This document shows, piece after piece, positions 8,566-17,708 of a stretch of DNA of 64,000 nt. The notes under the pieces were generated by a model. That model did not search any database. It saw only the letters and a program-made list of their open reading frames with translations, and was not told where the DNA came from. The DNA is taken from positions 1-64,000 of the forward strand of contig CAKZQC010000007.1 in assembly GCA_937139495.1 (NCBI GenBank), in the 5' to 3' direction. This DNA is from an uncultured Saprospiraceae bacterium. GTDB lineage: Bacteria > Bacteroidota > Bacteroidia > Chitinophagales > Saprospiraceae. Numbering within the stretch: position 1 is the stretch's first letter; every line of letters starts with the position of its first letter. The translations under genes were made by a program, and so were the position numbers.

Positions 8566-9594
8566 CTATTTTGGAATATGGCTCTTAGAATAACAATTGC
8601 TCAATTGTTTCTCTAGTATTTCTCTTTTGAGATGTTTGCCAATAAATACTATTTTGCTCTGCCTCTTTTCGTCTGCCTTCCAAGGTTCTCCTTGCTGAAA
8701 GACACAGGCTTTTTTGACCGATTGTACAATTGCCTTATTATCTTGATATTGAAAGTTAATAATTCCCTTGATGCGATAGAGGTACTGCCCTTGTATCATC
8801 AACAATACATTGAGCCAGTGTCTAAATTTGAGTATATCAAGTGGCGTATCTAGCACAAAACTATGGCTGATAATATCTTTGTGATGGTGGTGGTGATGGT
8901 CGTGATGGTCGTGATCGTCGTGATGATGGTGATGGTGTGGCTTTTCTTTTGCTTCTAATTGATTTTCGATTTCTCGCTCTATTTGGTGGGCTTCATAAGC
9001 CTCCAAGTGCAATATATCTTGCTCTATTTTGCCATAGTTACATCGTTCTATTTTTGCAAAAGCATTAATTTGTTGCAGCGTTGCTTCTACTTTATCCAAT
9101 TCGACCGTATCTACTTCGCTTTGCTTATTGATAATAATATAATCCGCAAAAGTCAATTGTCGTTTGGCTTCTTCTCGCTCTTCCAGCACTTCGAGTACGT
9201 GCGGAGCATCGACCAAACATACCGTAGCATCTAGCCTAAAATAAGCTTGCACAGCAGGATCGACAACAAAAGCAGCCGCTACCCCATCGGGCTCTGCTAG
9301 TCCTGTTGTTTCGATAATGAGGTGATCAAATTGGTGCTTACTATTGACCAACTTACCCAATACCTTAACCAGTTCCGCATTAAGCGTACAACAAATACAG
9401 CCATTCGACAACTCAAAAATATCGTCATCAGCTCCTACTACGAGTTCATTATCAATCCCTATATCGCCATATTCATTCTCGATAATAGCAAATTTAGTAT
9501 CAGGATATTGTGCAATCAATTGATTAAGTAGCGTGGTTTTGCCCGCTCCCAAAAATCCAGTCAATATCGTTACAGGTATGCGTTCTTGCTGCAT
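8566..9594 (-). CDS. COG0523/CobW-type G3E GTPase, probable metallochaperone
   Basis: A 342-residue P-loop GTPase of the CobW/YjiA/ZNG1 group, which delivers zinc or other metals to client proteins. It shows Walker A GFLGAGKT (13-20), the metal-binding CxCC motif GCICC (C66, C68, C69), ETTGLAEP, and a CobW C-terminal domain. A histidine run at about 220-238 is a likely metal buffer; the GTG-rich-looking DNA near 8880-8935 simply encodes it. The guanine-specificity motif reads NKQS (about 156-159) instead of NKxD, a departure from the family. It is flanked by a lipoprotein and an acetyltransferase in one operon. Confidence 0.9.
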   Translation of the reverse strand: MQQERIPVTILTGFLGAGKTTLLNQLIAQYPDTKFAIIENEYGDIGIDNELVVGADDDIFELSNGCICCTLNAELVKVLGKLVNSKHQFDHLIIETTGLAEPDGVAAAFVVDPAVQAYFRLDATVCLVDAPHVLEVLEEREEAKRQLTFADYIIINKQSEVDTVELDKVEATLQQINAFAKIERCNYGKIEQDILHLEAYEAHQIEREIENQLEAKEKPHHHHHHDDHDHHDHHHHHHKDIISHSFVLDTPLDILKFRHWLNVLLMIQGQYLYRIKGIINFQYQDNKAIVQSVKKACVFQQGEPWKADEKRQSKIVFIGKHLKREILEKQLSNCYSKSHIPK

Positions 9595-9616
9595 GATTTG
9601 TTATTTTTTCGATGCT

Positions 9617-10246
9617 CTACGAGCAATAATGATAGGCTATATTTTGTTTATTAATGAGTTGTTGCCATTTTATTTCTTCTGCCTGTATGGATTCCCACAG
9701 TTCGAGGGGAGCAGCCGAAGATTCAAGCGAAGCAGTCGCTATTGCCTGTTCGATATTATCTACGTTAGCAGTTGCTTTTTTTGTCAAACAATGAAAAATC
9801 ATTCCTTGTTCCAAATATAAGATAGTTTGTACAATTTGTTGCGTTTCGCCTTGCCAAGTTTGTATTTCGTGGACGACTAATTGTAGTTGGTTGTTGTTGT
9901 AATACAAATGATAAAAATTGCTCGTAGCGGCTTTTGTTTGAGCAAATTTGATAGCTAACCACTCTTCTTCAGTCTTGATTTTCGTGAGCAAACCGCCCGT
10001 AGTCGTCGAACATTCAAATAAAATGTCTTCTTTTTGGGTCGCTTCCTTTTGGTCAATTACTTGCTGCAGCAATGCCCGTGCGGCTATTTTGTTTTGTAAG
10101 GCTCGCTCTTGAGGCGACATAATCTTTTCGGTGACAATCAACTTTGCTTCAGGGGCATCATCTAATAGCGTGACATCGTTTGTTTGAGGTTCGCAACCAA
10201 TCAACAATAATAGAACCAGCCATAAGCTGCAATAATAAATTTTCAT
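9617..10246 (-). CDS. Lipoprotein of unknown function
   Basis: The ATG at 10246 gives a typical lipoprotein signal (MKIYYCSLWLVLLLLIGC), whereas the frame before it opens only with TTG. The mature ~190-residue chain is rich in Gln, Thr and Ala, has no recognised domain and ends in YHYCS. It is first in a run with the CobW-type GTPase (22 bp downstream) and the acetyltransferase, which suggests a link to metal homeostasis, but nothing in its sequence shows metal binding. Confidence 0.6.
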   Translation of the reverse strand: MKIYYCSLWLVLLLLIGCEPQTNDVTLLDDAPEAKLIVTEKIMSPQERALQNKIAARALLQQVIDQKEATQKEDILFECSTTTGGLLTKIKTEEEWLAIKFAQTKAATSNFYHLYYNNNQLQLVVHEIQTWQGETQQIVQTILYLEQGMIFHCLTKKATANVDNIEQAIATASLESSAAPLELWESIQAEEIKWQQLINKQNIAYHYCS

Positions 10247-10302
10247 GGGTTTCCTTTGATTCAAAAATACAAAATATTAAGTAATATCAGCCCTGTCCAC
10301 AG

Positions 10303-10345
10303 CAAAAAAATGGAGAATATCGCCTTTAGTTAGGCAATACTCTCC
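10303..10345 (-). terminator. Rho-independent terminator
   Basis: On the minus strand, GGAGAGTATTGCC and GGCGATATTCTCC form a stem with a few wobble pairs, followed by a run of seven T. It lies just after the 432-codon gene at 10377-11675. Confidence 0.7.
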
Positions 10346-10376
10346 TTATTACAATTAGCTGTTATTTCTATTGAAA

Positions 10377-11675
10377 TTACACCAGTCCCAATGCTTTTTT
10401 GGCATCAATGCCACGACCGACCAACATCGCATCTACTTTGTCTTCTATCAGTTTTGTTACGGTAGTTTTTATCTTGGCATTGACTATTGGCAATACAAGT
10501 TCGTCTAGTACTACATTTAGGGCATCGGCTAGGCGTTTGCCACTTACATTTTCGCTTTTTATTTCTACTTCATCTAGCGAAATATTACCGCCATAACGAA
10601 GGGTTATTTTTCGAATAACGATTTCTAATTTATTATCAATGACTACATTAATTCCCTCGGAAGTAATTCCTACATAAGGTATTTTTATGGTATCCAATTG
10701 ATTGAGATTTCCCTTCAGTTCTATCTTTGCCAACAGGCTATGTCCAGTAGGTATAGTAGCTTGACCAATACCAAAATTATGCACAAAATTTTCTTTGAAG
10801 ACCATACCTGCCGAAAGTGTTGCTGCGTTGAGTGGTGGCAATGGCGTTTTGGGTTTATCTGGCTTAACGTCTTCCCCTGGTTTGGCTGCAAATTTATCCA
10901 TCACTTGCTTTTGCAGAATAGCCAGCGTTCCTTTCAAATCTTCGTCCTCAAAAGGCTGATAAGGGAATTTGCTAGCTACAGCATTTTGATCCAAAATCGT
11001 ATCCTTAACTAGCTTTTGCAATTCTTTTTCTACAGTCGATTTTAGCTGACCAAGTAGTCCCTTTGCATTTACTTCGGCTTTGCCTGTCGAGAAATTAAAA
11101 TAAATACTAAACAATCGACCATTGAGCGGTCCGTCAATAAACAAATAAGGTGTAAACACAATGCTAATGCCTGTATTATCAACTTTTGCTTCTACGGTCA
11201 TTGATTCATCGCTAGGCGACTGCACTTCTATTCCTAACAATATGGTCAAAAAAACAGTATTGGCAGGTATCGTAGCAGTCAGCACAATCGGTGCGACATA
11301 GGCATAATCTCGATGTATCTCTTCGGTGCTGTATTCATTGAGTGTTTTGTCTAGCATTCCCTCTATACTTATGTTTTGAGGTGTTTCTGCAGTGGTAGTA
11401 GGGGGTGTAACGACACGCTCAGGTTTTGTCGCTAAAGTATTCTGAACCGTATCGGCAGGAGGCACAACATTGGCTGTTACTGCTAACAAGGGATTTTCTG
11501 CTTTCATATTGGCAACCGTCACTTTAGCCTCTGCCTGCAATTTATACAGTGCTTTTGCTTTCTCTGTATCCTCTTTGCCTTCGGCTTTGGCTATTTCTCT
11601 GAACTCGTCAACTTCTTGTATCAATTTATTGAGTTTGTCAAATACTACTTTTTTATCTTCTTTACCTTCGTCCAT
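10377..11675 (-). CDS. Conserved-looking protein of unknown function
   Basis: A 432-residue protein that I do not recognise. The N-terminal ~65 residues are a charged, probably coiled-coil helix (EVDEFREIAKAEGKEDTEKAKALYKLQAEAK). A Pro/Thr linker follows (about 70-100), then two similar beta-rich halves, each ending in an amphipathic helix (residues 200-225 and 380-430). This could be a two-domain lipid-binding fold, but that is a guess. No signal peptide is seen. The reading frame stays open for about 45 codons upstream of the ATG without another ATG, so the N-terminus may be longer or truncated. Confidence 0.6.
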   Translation of the reverse strand: MDEGKEDKKVVFDKLNKLIQEVDEFREIAKAEGKEDTEKAKALYKLQAEAKVTVANMKAENPLLAVTANVVPPADTVQNTLATKPERVVTPPTTTAETPQNISIEGMLDKTLNEYSTEEIHRDYAYVAPIVLTATIPANTVFLTILLGIEVQSPSDESMTVEAKVDNTGISIVFTPYLFIDGPLNGRLFSIYFNFSTGKAEVNAKGLLGQLKSTVEKELQKLVKDTILDQNAVASKFPYQPFEDEDLKGTLAILQKQVMDKFAAKPGEDVKPDKPKTPLPPLNAATLSAGMVFKENFVHNFGIGQATIPTGHSLLAKIELKGNLNQLDTIKIPYVGITSEGINVVIDNKLEIVIRKITLRYGGNISLDEVEIKSENVSGKRLADALNVVLDELVLPIVNAKIKTTVTKLIEDKVDAMLVGRGIDAKKALGLV

Positions 11676-11985
11676 TTTCTTGTATAATTTTGCTGTCTGC
11701 TTGTCGCCGCCCCTAACGTCAATCGTTAAGTAGCCGTGCAGACTAGCTAGTCTATAATAGGTGTTTTTATAGGAGTTTTTTTTTTGTTTGTTTCTATACG
11801 CTCCATTGCTTTAATAAAAATACCTTCTATTTTGTTCTGAAAAAAAACTATTTCTATACAGGAGCCGTTGAATTTTCAAACTGCTGCCATCGTATAGAAA
11901 CTAAAAAAAATGCCTTCTTTCTAAACTAATAGAAAGAAGGCATTTACTTAAAACTTATCCACTACAAGTTAGAGTGGAGTTTGTC
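11676..11985. other. Intergenic gap, 310 bp
   Basis: It contains the open but ATG-less upstream extension of the 10377-11675 frame (to about 11810) and the terminator of the M43 protease gene. Nothing else was recognised. Confidence 0.5.
11903..11945 (-). terminator. Rho-independent terminator of the M43 protease gene
   Basis: A perfect 16-bp stem, AAATGCCTTCTTTCTA with its complement, has a 6-base loop and is followed on the minus strand by a T-run. It begins about 40 bp after the stop codon. Confidence 0.85.
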
Positions 11986-14217
11986 TTAGTTATTCACTTG
12001 CAATTTGTGGCTAGTTTGTCCATCTTCTGTAGAGATAGTTACGGTATATAAGCCTGTTGCTAGACTAGCAATGTTCAATTTTTGCACATTGGTACCAGTA
12101 GCTAAAGTCATCACTTGATTAGACATAACACGTTGTCCTACACTATTGTAGATAGAGATAGCTGCATCCATTTCTTTAGTAGATTGAACCTCTAGTATCA
12201 ATTCTTGACTAGCTCCAATTGGATTAGGATAAATAGAAGAAGAAGCAATAGCAGAAGCTACTTTTTTTACGTCTATCGTCATCGTCACTCTAAATTCGCC
12301 TTGAGTAGAAGTCAATGCGGCATCACAGAAGTTGGTAGAGTTTAATGCTGTTACCTTCCAGCCATAACGACCACCAGGTTTCAATGTTATCCAAATATCA
12401 GTTCCTGCTATCATACGCTCATGTGCATCACCACCAATCAATCGTTGTCCCAATATATTGGTTTCATATACATCTAAGTGATAAAGTGTAGCACCGTTGA
12501 CTGCTGTCCATTCGAAGTTAACAACATGTGTTGCTACTACTGCTGGCCCTACAGGAGTAACCAAACTAGGCGCACTAGTCAAGGTTACATCAGTTGGTGC
12601 TGGATACAAGCTAGCAAAACCTCTTGATGCAATATCCGCTTTCATAGCAGCAGACTGTTCTGGCGAAAAGCCAATAACACAAGCATCAGTATAGTAGCTC
12701 ATTACGTTTGTCTCCGTAGTACCTGTGATAATAGGGCTAACAGATTCTGTTTTGATAGACATATTGACACCCGCTATAGTTGATTTAGCATTTCTTGCAA
12801 TAGTCGTCAATGTTGCTGATTCACCTGGCAAAATAATATTTGACAAAGTAAACGTCCAAGTTTCAGAAGCTACTTGGATTCCTTGATCAAGCATACGCTC
12901 TTCTACTGTGATAACAGTACCTGCGGTAGCAGGAGTTGCACCATTGTTGGTGATACGAATAGAATCAAAACTTGTATTGTAAGTAGTACCCAAAGAAGTA
13001 AATCTTGCCTCTGCTGCCAAAAATGACAAGTTGGTATTGGTAGAACTTAATGCTACATCTACCAAGTGATTGCCCATAGTGACAAACCCTTCACGTAGTT
13101 GTACTCCACCTAAACCAATGACATTCATAGAACCACTAATTCTGACATCTGTGCTATCAGTATCTCCAATAGTATCATGCCACATAGTAGTTGGCGTTCC
13201 TCCACTGATACTGTATTCAGGAGTCAACATCAACAAAGTTTTAGGATATATAATATTAGTTCCTTTTGCCGTTTCTGTCATAAATATAGTCTTGAAAGCA
13301 GGGTCATTCTCTCTAAAAGTAAAATTAGGTGATACCGCTGCAATTACATCTGGACGGAACAAGATACCGTAAGGATCGTGCGCTCCTGCCGCATAAGTAC
13401 AACCGTTGTTGTAAGTACCGCCAAAGAAACCAAATAGGTAGTTGGCGTCTGTATCACAGAAACCATCTGCTGCCAATTGGCAGTTTTCTTTCCCTCCAGA
13501 ACGAACGATTTTTTCTACTTCTGCACCACTTGGCAAAAAAGTAGGCGTTCTACCTGTAGTAGAAGCCATTACGTCGTCATAGTTTTGGTTTTCCCAACCA
13601 AAGAAAGTGTGTGGCAAACCAAAGAAGTGCCCCAGCTCGTGCGTCAAGGTAGTAGAAGTGCCATCTACAGCACCTCTAATAGCATAAACGACATCCAATG
13701 CTGATGTGTAGTAACCCAATAAAGTACCACCATTAGAACCTGGATTAGCGATATTGTCACCAATAAATATGTTAACTACACCTGTCTGTCTGTACATTCC
13801 CATAAAGAAAGAAGCGGTGGCTCCAAAATCATTGTTGTACAATAAATCTTGTGCAATATAGTTGATAGGACCTGCCAAGTAAAATTCTACATTGATATGC
13901 TCATAATCGGCATTCAGCTTACACATATTGGCTAGAATGTCATCAACTGTTTCTCCACCAGTACCATCTGATTTGGTAACAATATGAAACTGCAAAGGTA
14001 CCCAAGTGGTACTATCATTGCCTCTCCCCTGCTCAAATTGAGCCAAAAGAGCTGTTTGATTTCTTCTATTTCGGAGTAACCTATCCTTGATAGCTTGTCC
14101 TTCTTCTAGTCCCACTCCACAAAAGGCATGGTTGTGAGGTGTCTGTGCTTCTACAGTGGTACCAGCATAGCCAATCCACAAAATGCCTACGAATAGGTAA
14201 ACTAAATGACGCGTCAT
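11986..14217 (-). CDS. Secreted M43-type zinc metalloprotease with T9SS sorting domain
   Basis: A 743-residue extracellular protease. A signal peptide ends near residue 24 (TTVEAQ). The zinc site HELGHFFGLPH (193-203) has the long metzincin form with the third His, and NVMSYY near 515 fits the Met-turn of the pappalysin (M43) family; a long insert separates them. A fibronectin-like region with hydrophobic strands (about 560-650) precedes a type A T9SS sorting domain (SIYPNPIGAS to the C-terminal LQVNN, about 665-743), which directs passage across the outer membrane and surface attachment or release. It is monocistronic with its own terminator. A nutritional or predatory role is inference. Confidence 0.92.
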   Translation of the reverse strand: MTRHLVYLFVGILWIGYAGTTVEAQTPHNHAFCGVGLEEGQAIKDRLLRNRRNQTALLAQFEQGRGNDSTTWVPLQFHIVTKSDGTGGETVDDILANMCKLNADYEHINVEFYLAGPINYIAQDLLYNNDFGATASFFMGMYRQTGVVNIFIGDNIANPGSNGGTLLGYYTSALDVVYAIRGAVDGTSTTLTHELGHFFGLPHTFFGWENQNYDDVMASTTGRTPTFLPSGAEVEKIVRSGGKENCQLAADGFCDTDANYLFGFFGGTYNNGCTYAAGAHDPYGILFRPDVIAAVSPNFTFRENDPAFKTIFMTETAKGTNIIYPKTLLMLTPEYSISGGTPTTMWHDTIGDTDSTDVRISGSMNVIGLGGVQLREGFVTMGNHLVDVALSSTNTNLSFLAAEARFTSLGTTYNTSFDSIRITNNGATPATAGTVITVEERMLDQGIQVASETWTFTLSNIILPGESATLTTIARNAKSTIAGVNMSIKTESVSPIITGTTETNVMSYYTDACVIGFSPEQSAAMKADIASRGFASLYPAPTDVTLTSAPSLVTPVGPAVVATHVVNFEWTAVNGATLYHLDVYETNILGQRLIGGDAHERMIAGTDIWITLKPGGRYGWKVTALNSTNFCDAALTSTQGEFRVTMTIDVKKVASAIASSSIYPNPIGASQELILEVQSTKEMDAAISIYNSVGQRVMSNQVMTLATGTNVQKLNIASLATGLYTVTISTEDGQTSHKLQVNN

Positions 14218-14958
14218 AATTTTATAATTATTTTATAATCTATAAATAGAAGCTGCCTAATATTAGACTTAAATCTAATTCAAAACAACTTAATACATTG
14301 AAAATTAACTAGCACAATCGACTTGCACCCCCAAAAAAAACAAAAACTATTGGTTTTGACAATTTTTTGGGCTTAAATGTTAGATTTGCTTACTGCTTTT
14401 TTACGTTTAATTCACATTCCCAAAACAAAACAAAAACAAAAATAAAAACCTACCTAACTGATAAACAAGCCAGTAGCAACAAGTATTGTTTTTTTTGTTT
14501 GTAAATTTAAGGCTATCTTAGTACACGTCTATTTTCTTAACTTATGATTAAGAAAGTGTTAATACGTCTCTAATAAAAACCAATGCTTTAGTGGTATGGA
14601 GATACAGAATGAAGGTAGGTTGCGGGGAGGTATTTAGGGGCAACTGTTTTTGTTATGATGAGACATAATTAGGTACAAGCTTTTTTCATCACATATGTCG
14701 TGTTGGTCGGAAGTCTCTCAATATACGACATTAGACTTAATTAAACAATTATAAACAATAGAAAAAGTATTTTTTTAGGATTAGAACAAGGATTCTGATA
14801 TAAAATGTTATTTTAGCAGCTGTTGCAATCTATGCTTAGATTACTACCAAGTAAGTTCGGTAAGTACTTCTAATAACTACCTTTCTTGAGTTGTTTTCAA
14901 TCTAGGCTATTGCAATAATCTATATCTTAATTATACTTATAAAACAATCGATAAAATT
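14218..14958. other. Long AT-rich intergenic region between divergent genes
   Basis: It holds the divergent upstream regions of the M43 protease and malate dehydrogenase genes. A-rich and T-rich tracts dominate. A 7-bp inverted repeat ATGTCGT/ACGACAT (about 14695-14731) encloses TCGGAAGTCTC, a fragment of the dispersed 45-bp repeat family. No coding frame or RNA gene was recognised. Confidence 0.5.
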
Positions 14959-15894
14959 ATGAGAAAAGTAACAGTTGTAGGTGCTGGTAATGTAGGTGCT
15001 ACTTGTGCCAATGTATTGGCACACGAAAATGTGGTCAATGAAATTGTCTTGTTGGATCTGAAAGGTGACATGGCTAAAGGTAAAGCACTTGATATTTGGC
15101 AACAAGCTCCTATTGACAAGTTTAGCACTCGCTTGATAGGTACAGATGATTATGCTGCTACAGCAGGCTCGGACGTAGTTGTTATTACAGCAGGTATTCC
15201 TCGCAAACCAGGTATGAGTCGTGATGACTTAATTTCTATCAATGCCAAAATTGTTACTTCTGTAACAGAAAGCATTCTAGAACATACTCCCAACCCTATT
15301 ATTATAGTAGTATCTAACCCGTTAGATGTTATGACTTTCGCTGCTTTCAAAGCTTCTGGCTTGGATTCTAGCCGTGTCATGGGTATGGCTGGTATCTTAG
15401 ATACTGCTCGTTACCGTGCATTTTTGGCTACTGCTCTTGATGTATCTCCTAGAGATATACGTGCTGTATTGATGGGTGGTCATGGCGATACTATGGTGCC
15501 ATTGCCAAGATATACTACTGTATCGGGTATCCCAGTACAAGAAATGATTGGAAACGAAGAACTTGATGCTATCGTGACTCGCACCAAAAAAGGTGGCGGA
15601 GAATTGGTAGGATTGATGGGAACTTCTGCTTGGTGTGCTCCAGGTGCTGCTGCTGCTCAAATGGTAGCTACTATCATGCGCGATGAGCGTCGTATCTACC
15701 CTTGTTGTGCTTGGTTGACAGGCGAATACGGTGTAGAAGATCTTTACTTGGGTGTTCCTGTAGTATTGGGCAAAAACGGTATCGAGAAAATTATCGAATT
15801 GCAATTGAACGAAGAAGAAAGCCAATTATTGAAAGAATCTGCTGAAGCTGTACGTGGCGTAGTCGATACATTCAAAGGCATGAACTTGGTATAG
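14959..15894 (+). CDS. mdh: Malate dehydrogenase (LDH-like type)
   Basis: Oxidises malate to oxaloacetate with NAD+ in the TCA cycle. The 311 residues are the normal length. Visible features are the Rossmann motif GAGNVG (8-13), D33 favouring NAD over NADP, substrate arginines R82 and R88 in IPRKPGMSR and R151, the SNPLDVMT segment (119-126), and the catalytic H175 in GGHGDTMVP. Arg rather than Gln in the specificity loop (about 82) marks malate rather than lactate use. It stands alone between strong terminators and a long upstream region. Confidence 0.97.
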   Translation: MRKVTVVGAGNVGATCANVLAHENVVNEIVLLDLKGDMAKGKALDIWQQAPIDKFSTRLIGTDDYAATAGSDVVVITAGIPRKPGMSRDDLISINAKIVTSVTESILEHTPNPIIIVVSNPLDVMTFAAFKASGLDSSRVMGMAGILDTARYRAFLATALDVSPRDIRAVLMGGHGDTMVPLPRYTTVSGIPVQEMIGNEELDAIVTRTKKGGGELVGLMGTSAWCAPGAAAAQMVATIMRDERRIYPCCAWLTGEYGVEDLYLGVPVVLGKNGIEKIIELQLNEEESQLLKESAEAVRGVVDTFKGMNLV

Positions 15895-15948
15895 TTCTAA
15901 TTGATTATTCATTGCTTTTTTTTAGCAAAATAATTAAGTAGGTATCCA

Positions 15949-15989
15949 AAAAGGTATTGCAGTCTGTGGACTGCAATACCTTTTTTTTA
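15949..15989 (+). terminator. Rho-independent terminator of mdh
   Basis: AAAGGTATTGCAGTC and its perfect complement have a 4-base loop and are followed by eight T, about 55 bp after the mdh stop. Confidence 0.9.
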
Positions 15990-16001
15990 TTACGCACAAA
16001 A

Positions 16002-16039
16002 AAACTGCCATTGGAAGTATTCCAATAGCAGTTTTTTTT
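16002..16039. terminator. Second, bidirectional hairpin terminator
   Basis: AAACTGCCATTGGAA pairs with TTCCAATAGCAGTTT with one mismatch and is flanked by A-run and T-run. It can back up mdh termination and also end the minus-strand gene at 16101-16601. Confidence 0.75.
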
Positions 16040-16100
16040 ATGCAGTGAAACTCTATAATATTTGTGTAGATGCAGTCTGAACAAAAATACTATGATTGAT

Positions 16101-16601
16101 TTAGTCAATAACGCTCGCCATGGTTCCATTTTTGTTAGCAGATTCTAAATAAAATTGCCCTTCTTTTTCGTACAACAGCACATCATATACTTCGTTGTTA
16201 TCCAATTTGTAATAAAGCACCATTGCCTCAAAATTTTGCATTTTACCATCTTGATATTCTTTGACCATTCGTTTTACGATTTTGCCATCTTCCACCAACA
16301 CGCCCCAGTGCATGGATTTGCGTTGCGTTGCGTCCCAATCGTACTTGTTATTAAAAGGGTCGCTTAGTGTCTGCTCATAATAGAAGCTTCGACCATCTTT
16401 GTACAAACCATACTCCCACTGCTGGTTACCTGCAGCTTTGTTGTACCGTCCCAAAAAATCGTTGTCAATATGCTGAGTCACCGTTATTGTTTCGCTTCCT
16501 TTTTGGATAGTGAACGTAGTTGGTGTTTTTTGTTGTGCTGCAATGCTGCCAATTAAAGCAAACAAAACTAAGATTGTCGTAAATATGTAGTTCATAATCA
16601 T
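16101..16601 (-). CDS. Secreted protein of unknown function
   Basis: A 166-residue protein with a signal peptide (cut near SIAAQ, residue 22) and no recognised domain. The mature part is rich in Tyr, Asp and Lys and looks like one small beta-rich domain (WEYGLYKDGRSFYYEQ, WGVLVEDGKIVKRMV, LYEKEGQFYLESAN). Either of two neighbouring ATGs (16601 or 16595) could be the start. It is monocistronic and convergent with mdh. Confidence 0.6.
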   Translation of the reverse strand: MIMNYIFTTILVLFALIGSIAAQQKTPTTFTIQKGSETITVTQHIDNDFLGRYNKAAGNQQWEYGLYKDGRSFYYEQTLSDPFNNKYDWDATQRKSMHWGVLVEDGKIVKRMVKEYQDGKMQNFEAMVLYYKLDNNEVYDVLLYEKEGQFYLESANKNGTMASVID

Positions 16602-16985
16602 GCTATTTAGTAGTGTGTTGTGTTTCTTTAATAGCTAACTTATATTCTTGTAAGTAACCGTGCAAAAATAATGATGCACGGTTACTTAGTATTAAATGTA
16701 AGTACATCTACTATAGATAGTACGTTAATGAAGTGCAAAATGTTACTGTGAACCTAAAAGATAAATTTAAGTTTTTTTTTTGAAACGCATATTTATGTTA
16801 ATATTCAAAGAATGAACCAAAACAGCTTGCACAAACACTTTCCACTGTTTTTGAGCAACCATAAAAGTCGTATATAACCTCCACAAAGGGGCTTTTCACT
16901 TCTCTAAAACCGTACACTTGCATCAAAAAAGCTATTAATGATAGGTTATCATTAATAGCTTTTTGACACGATTACATGTTATTTT
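16602..16985. other. Intergenic gap, 384 bp, with terminator
   Basis: AT-rich DNA between two minus-strand genes. It contains the upstream region of the 16101 gene and, at 16925-16964, the terminator of the GldM-like gene. No further gene was found. Confidence 0.5.
16925..16964 (-). terminator. Terminator of the GldM-like/OmpA-like operon
   Basis: AAAAAGCTATTAATGATA pairs perfectly with its complement across a 2-4 base loop and ends in a T-run on either strand, about 20 bp after the stop at 16986. Confidence 0.85.
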
Positions 16986-17705
16986 TTATTCCAATATAAA
17001 CACCAAATCTTGAATAGGCTCTTCAGTACAGGAAGTCTTGATGGACTTAAATATCCAGACCTCACCTGCTTTTGCACTTGCCGTAAACTCTTGTACTTTA
17101 TCCGTAAACACGCCCGTAAAATTTTCGTTAGTCATTGTTTTGCGCTCTCCATTTTCTTTGATTTGCATCACATCAAACGAGTTGGCTTCACATCGAATAG
17201 GCAAAGGTGTCACATACGCTAACAAAATAGCGTTCTGACTACGAAAAGAAAGTGCCGTATGTTTGATATTTCTATTGACACCTCCTCTATATACCCCAAG
17301 TTTTGCCGTTGGAGGTGGTAGTTCTGCCAAGCGAAATACTTTGCCAATTTTCTTGCCCGTCAAGGTATCGGTTGCCGAAACATCAATCGATATTCCTGTC
17401 TTTCTGCTATTAATTTTATAGATGCCTTTGCTATCGTCAATCACCTGGATCTGAGCCCCCACAGCTTTCACTTTTAGATGCTTGGTACTCCCCGTGGCGG
17501 TATAGATTTTTATTCTATTATCTAGCTTGGTATAGAGTATTTTGCTACCTCCCCCTACTTTTTCTATTAATAGCGGTGCTTCGCTTGTTGTCAGTACCTG
17601 CTCCTCTTTGGCAGTAGTATCCGTCGTTGTTATCGTTTGAGCTGTCTTGCAGCTACTCCACATCAATGTCATGGCTACGATCCCTAGCCCATATTTTGCT
17701 ATCAT
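16986..17705 (-). CDS. Lipoprotein with GldM-like C-terminal domain
   Basis: A 239-residue protein with a lipoprotein signal (WSSC, Cys19) and a Thr-rich linker. The order of short strands around LDNRIKIYTATGSTKHLKVK, GIYKINSRKTG, then KVFRLAELPPPTAKLGVYRGG resembles the last two domains of GldM, the inner-membrane rotor protein of the type IX secretion and gliding machinery, but without its membrane helix. It starts 3 bp before the end of the upstream OmpA-like gene, so the pair is one operon and may form one envelope complex. The GldM relation is from pattern reading only. Confidence 0.5.
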   Translation of the reverse strand: MIAKYGLGIVAMTLMWSSCKTAQTITTTDTTAKEEQVLTTSEAPLLIEKVGGGSKILYTKLDNRIKIYTATGSTKHLKVKAVGAQIQVIDDSKGIYKINSRKTGISIDVSATDTLTGKKIGKVFRLAELPPPTAKLGVYRGGVNRNIKHTALSFRSQNAILLAYVTPLPIRCEANSFDVMQIKENGERKTMTNENFTGVFTDKVQEFTASAKAGEVWIFKSIKTSCTEEPIQDLVFILE

Positions 17706-17708
17706 TTT

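Noticed and set aside
8880-8935. Apparent GTGATGGT-type tandem repeat
   Set aside because: It is the coding sequence of the histidine-rich loop of the CobW-type GTPase, not an independent repeat.
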